A stretch of 64,000 nucleotides of DNA, taken from positions 2,833,001-2,897,000 of the forward strand of contig NZ_CP036433.1 in NCBI RefSeq assembly GCF_007751035.1, read 5' to 3'. A program made the translations under genes and the position numbers. This document shows positions 61,389 through 64,000 of the stretch, in pieces; position 1 is the first letter of the stretch, and the number at the start of each line of letters is the position of its first letter. The notes under the pieces are model-generated. The model did not search any database. It was not told the DNA's origin and saw only the letters and a program-made list of their open reading frames with translations. The DNA is from Lignipirellula cremea. GTDB taxonomy: Bacteria; Planctomycetota; Planctomycetia; Pirellulales; Pirellulaceae.

Positions 61389-61969
61389 GGGTTTTCCTTT
61401 TTGGTCCGCACTCGCTCTCGGAATGCAGTTCCCTGGCATGGCTCCGCAAAGGCCTCCGCTCTCTGCGGTTACGCGCGTCAGCATTTCAAAAAACAGGCCG
61501 GCCGACTCGTGCTGCGCCCCGTTCGACGGACAAATCGACCGACCTGGCGTTAGAATCGTTTACAGGTCATCGCATGGCGGCGACCTTTCGCAGATTCCAA
61601 TCATGGCTGTTCCTGTTTTGGCTCTTCCTGTCGTTGTCCGATGGATGGGAAAAAACGTCGACGGTTTCTGGTTTCCCTGTCCGTTTTCCGGCTCAAAAAG
61701 GGATGACCCTGCAGGAGACATCCTTTTTGTCGACAGAAAGGTTCTGTAGTAGCAGACCGCATGCCGGAAATTCTCATCCTTTTGCGCATCTTATTTCTGC
61801 GGAGTGCTTTACGTAAAAACACAAAGGCGTCGAAGGGGGCTGTCGTTGCTGGCAACAGCGGGAAAGCGTCGTCAAACCGGCAACAGGTGTCGTCAGGGTG
61901 ATGCATAAACGGGCCCCGGAAAGGTGGGCCTTGATAGCAGGCTTCGTCGGCCTAGAATGGGAGGCAGTC
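61389..61969. other. Intergenic region upstream of the guanidine riboswitch
   Basis: About 580 bp with only short overlapping frames of no coding character. The promoter of the riboswitch transcript must lie in its right part. Confidence 0.4.
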
Positions 61970-62034
61970 CGGCGGCCGGGACGACCCGAACACGCCTTCG
62001 ATGCGAGCGGGGACGACCCTGCCTGTCTGCGGAG
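61970..62034 (+). promoter_or_regulatory. Guanidine-II (mini-ykkC) riboswitch
   Basis: Two small hairpins with identical ACGA loops lie 24 bp apart: CGGG-ACGA-CCCG at 61,977-61,988 and GGG-ACGA-CCC at 62,010-62,019. The GGAG ribosome binding site (62,031-62,034) follows, then the exporter gene. Paired hairpins with ACGR loops define the guanidine-II class, which frees the ribosome binding site when guanidinium binds. The downstream gene fits. Confidence 0.9.
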
Positions 62035-62043
62035 ACATACGCC

Positions 62044-62358
62044 ATGGCGTGGGTCTATCTGGTGGTTGCCGGAATCTTTGAAGTGATCTGGGCAGTGGGG
62101 CTGAAGTACACCGAGGGGTTCACCCGCTTCTGGCCGTGCGTGTTCACCATTGGCGCCTATTCGATGAGCGTGGTGCTGCTCTCTTTTGCGGTGAAGCACA
62201 TTCCGCTCGGCACAGGCTACGCCATCTGGACCGGTCTGGGCGTCATCGGCGTGGCGATCTGCGGCGTGCTGCTGTTCGAAGAATCCATCACCCCCTGGCG
62301 AATCTTTTTCCTGGCCGTGGTGCTGGTTGGCATGATCGGCCTCAAACTGACGTCCTGA
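62044..62358 (+). CDS. gdx: SMR-family guanidinium exporter Gdx (SugE)
   Basis: A 104-residue four-helix small multidrug resistance protein that exports guanidinium in exchange for protons as a dual-topology dimer. The conserved central Glu is in the first helix (AGIFEVIWAVGLKYTEGF), and the SugE/Gdx signature GYAIWTGLGVIGVAICGVLL follows. Regulation by the upstream guanidine-II riboswitch supports the Gdx subtype over a general drug pump. GGAG lies 9 bp before ATG 62,044. Confidence 0.93.
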   Translation: MAWVYLVVAGIFEVIWAVGLKYTEGFTRFWPCVFTIGAYSMSVVLLSFAVKHIPLGTGYAIWTGLGVIGVAICGVLLFEESITPWRIFFLAVVLVGMIGLKLTS

Positions 62359-62570
62359 CGCCGCGTCCCAAGGTAGTGGGCTTGTTGACGAGTCCACGAG
62401 AATTCAGTTGATCGTCGCGCGGGAATACCCAACACTAGGGGGCGCGGTCGGGCCGGAAAATGATTCCGGCCGTCGCGATACGCTTGCCGATCAGACGTCG
62501 GCCGTCCCTGCGGCGGGCGCTGCTTGTCGGCATGGCTCCCTGCTTGGACTCTGTTGAGGAAAGACCCGTG

Positions 62571-64000
62571 ATGCGTTGGATCGTGCTGCCACTGCCGGTG
62601 CGGACTTTGTCCGTGGTGGGATTTTGCCTGGTGCTGCTGTTGGCGGCCTTGTCCGCCGGTTCCGCCACGGCGACAGAAAGCGAAGTCGATCGAGTCCGGC
62701 TACCCCAGAACCACGCATACCAGCAAACGCTGCGCACCTGGCTGGGCGGGCTGACCGAACGCGACTTTGAACACGGCGTGGATCAGCCCCTGCAGGCGGC
62801 CGACACTCCGGGGCGAGAGAAGCAGTATCGCCTGTACCTGATGACGATGATGCACCAGCCGCTGGTGGGCTGGAAACGGGGCGTGCCAGCCATCAATGCG
62901 ACGCCGCGACAGTTCCTGCTGTCCACGATCGAAGGTCCCGCCGAGGCGCCCGTCGTCATCGCGGAAGACGAACCGCCGGCGCCGATCAACACGTATGCGG
63001 CGGTTCCCGTTCCGCAGCCAACCGGGATCGTCGTGCCGCCTTGCTGGCCGGAGACGCTCGCCCTGTTCACACAGTGGGATTATCCCGGCAACCCGTACTT
63101 CGACAATGCCGGTTTGAAACGCAGGGCCCTCGTGACGGCGGCGGTGCAGATGATCATGCTCGACGATTTCCTGGAGCAGAACGCCAACTATCGCAGGGCC
63201 GACTGGAACGCCTATCAGCTGGCCTGCTTCAGCATTGCATTTAAGAACGGACGGGAGCTCTTGCCGCCGGCCGCGGAGCAGGCGTATGTCGACGGCCTGC
63301 TGCGACTGGGTCGGCAGATGCTGTCCTGGGGCGTGCGGGCGGAAGAGCCGAACAAGGACATGTCGGCGCCAATCTGCCTGTGGTACGTCGCCCAGGCCTG
63401 CGGCGATGCGAAGTTCTCGCAGGACGTCGAAGCGTACGCCAAGCGACTGATGACCGATCCGGCGTACTTTCATCCGGCCGGCTACTGGCTGGAACGGGGC
63501 CGCGGCGTCGACCTGGGTTTTGGCGGCGGGGCCAACTTCTATGCGGTCTGGGCCGCCCTGGCGACCGACTGGCCGTTTGCCAAAGAGGCCGTCGAAAAGG
63601 CGTACCGATTGCGGGCCCATTTAAGCTTGCCGGACCCCGACGGCTTTGTGACAGGACCAAGTCACTTCAACTCGCGGATCGGCAGCCCGGCCGCAGCCGA
63701 TCAATGGCACTGGGACGGCGCCAGGGACCAGGCGGCGGCGATGGTGACGCCCGAGGCGGCCTGCTGGGTGAAGATCCCGACCGACGAACAGCTGGCGGGA
63801 GCGGGCGAGAATCGGGTCGGCTGGTTCAACTTTCAGGTGAAGCAGAACCCGGTGCGTCCCGACCTGGCCGGACGGAAGAGCTCGCCCCGCACCGGTTACT
63901 GGGCGAACGAAGAACTACGCGGCCGCACCTGGACGTGGCGTCTGTGGCAGACGTATAACTTTCCGATCGGCGTGAATGTGGGGCATGTGTTTTACCAGCC
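62571..64000 (+). CDS. Secreted protein, C-terminal end outside window
   Basis: An open frame of at least 476 codons running off the right edge. It begins MRWIVLPLPVRTLSVVGFCL with a signal peptide cleaved near SAGSATATES, and contains predicted helical stretches (RRALVTAAVQMIMLDDFLEQ, GANFYAVWAALATDWPFAKE) with conserved aromatic turns. This suggests an alpha/alpha toroid, as in polysaccharide lyases or squalene-cyclase-like folds; no family is certain. GAGG lies about 10 bp before ATG 62,571. No upstream gene is coupled to it. Confidence 0.6.
   Translation, partial: MRWIVLPLPVRTLSVVGFCLVLLLAALSAGSATATESEVDRVRLPQNHAYQQTLRTWLGGLTERDFEHGVDQPLQAADTPGREKQYRLYLMTMMHQPLVGWKRGVPAINATPRQFLLSTIEGPAEAPVVIAEDEPPAPINTYAAVPVPQPTGIVVPPCWPETLALFTQWDYPGNPYFDNAGLKRRALVTAAVQMIMLDDFLEQNANYRRADWNAYQLACFSIAFKNGRELLPPAAEQAYVDGLLRLGRQMLSWGVRAEEPNKDMSAPICLWYVAQACGDAKFSQDVEAYAKRLMTDPAYFHPAGYWLERGRGVDLGFGGGANFYAVWAALATDWPFAKEAVEKAYRLRAHLSLPDPDGFVTGPSHFNSRIGSPAAADQWHWDGARDQAAAMVTPEAACWVKIPTDEQLAGAGENRVGWFNFQVKQNPVRPDLAGRKSSPRTGYWANEELRGRTWTWRLWQTYNFPIGVNVGHVFYQ

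Overview
The window looks like a chromosomal segment of a planctomycete, probably of the Pirellula group. The evidence is GC-rich DNA, a TIGR03067-type protein, large secreted lipoproteins with PQQ-like beta-propeller repeats, a DUF4304 protein, and an integron integrase of the kind found on planctomycete chromosomes. No rRNA or tRNA gene was seen.

Region 1 (about 1-11,160) is an accessory zone of mostly plus-strand genes broken up by insertion sequences. It holds the end of an IS91-like element (copy A) and an ISAs1-family element that splits a membrane-anchored thioredoxin-like gene. Next come a YCII-like protein, a remnant of translation factor IF-3, and a Yip1-like membrane protein with an IS4-family element just past its stop codon. 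A cytochrome P460, an HDAC11-like deacetylase, a YcxB-like protein and a leucine-rich-repeat remnant follow.

Region 2 (about 11,160-37,052) is the main discovery: a sedentary chromosomal integron. The integrase gene intI (35,982-37,052, plus strand) faces away from an array of about 16 gene cassettes running leftward. Their genes are all on the minus strand, and 15 recognisable attC recombination sites separate them. Most cassette proteins are unknown. The recognisable ones are TIGR03067, a DUF4304 protein, a CbrC-like protein, and a zinc-ribbon protein ending in an RNA-polymerase-alpha-CTD-like domain. The array has been invaded repeatedly. Five full IS91-like elements (copies C-G, about 2.5 kb, each with a tyrosine recombinase and an HUH/Y2 transposase) sit exactly at the conserved GTT of the attC R'' box, always in the same orientation. 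A truncated copy B ends at the same kind of box. An ORF-poor group IIC intron splits the GTT box of another attC. An IS701-like element interrupts the DUF4304 cassette gene and leaves a perfectly reconstructable 7-bp target duplication.

Region 3 (about 37,053-64,000) reads as core chromosome: membrane and HEAT-like proteins, an arsR-arsI organoarsenical detoxification unit, an HtrA-like protease and secreted TPR/coiled-coil proteins. It continues with a cupin, two PQQ-like propeller lipoproteins (one with an EF-hand loop), P-II (glnB) with a BON protein, larC, a SirB1-like protein, and divergent epmB and efp. A candidate 6S-like small RNA, a PAS histidine kinase, an MNIO/DUF692-like protein, a guanidine-II riboswitch with its SMR exporter gene (gdx/sugE), and a secreted protein running off the right edge complete it.
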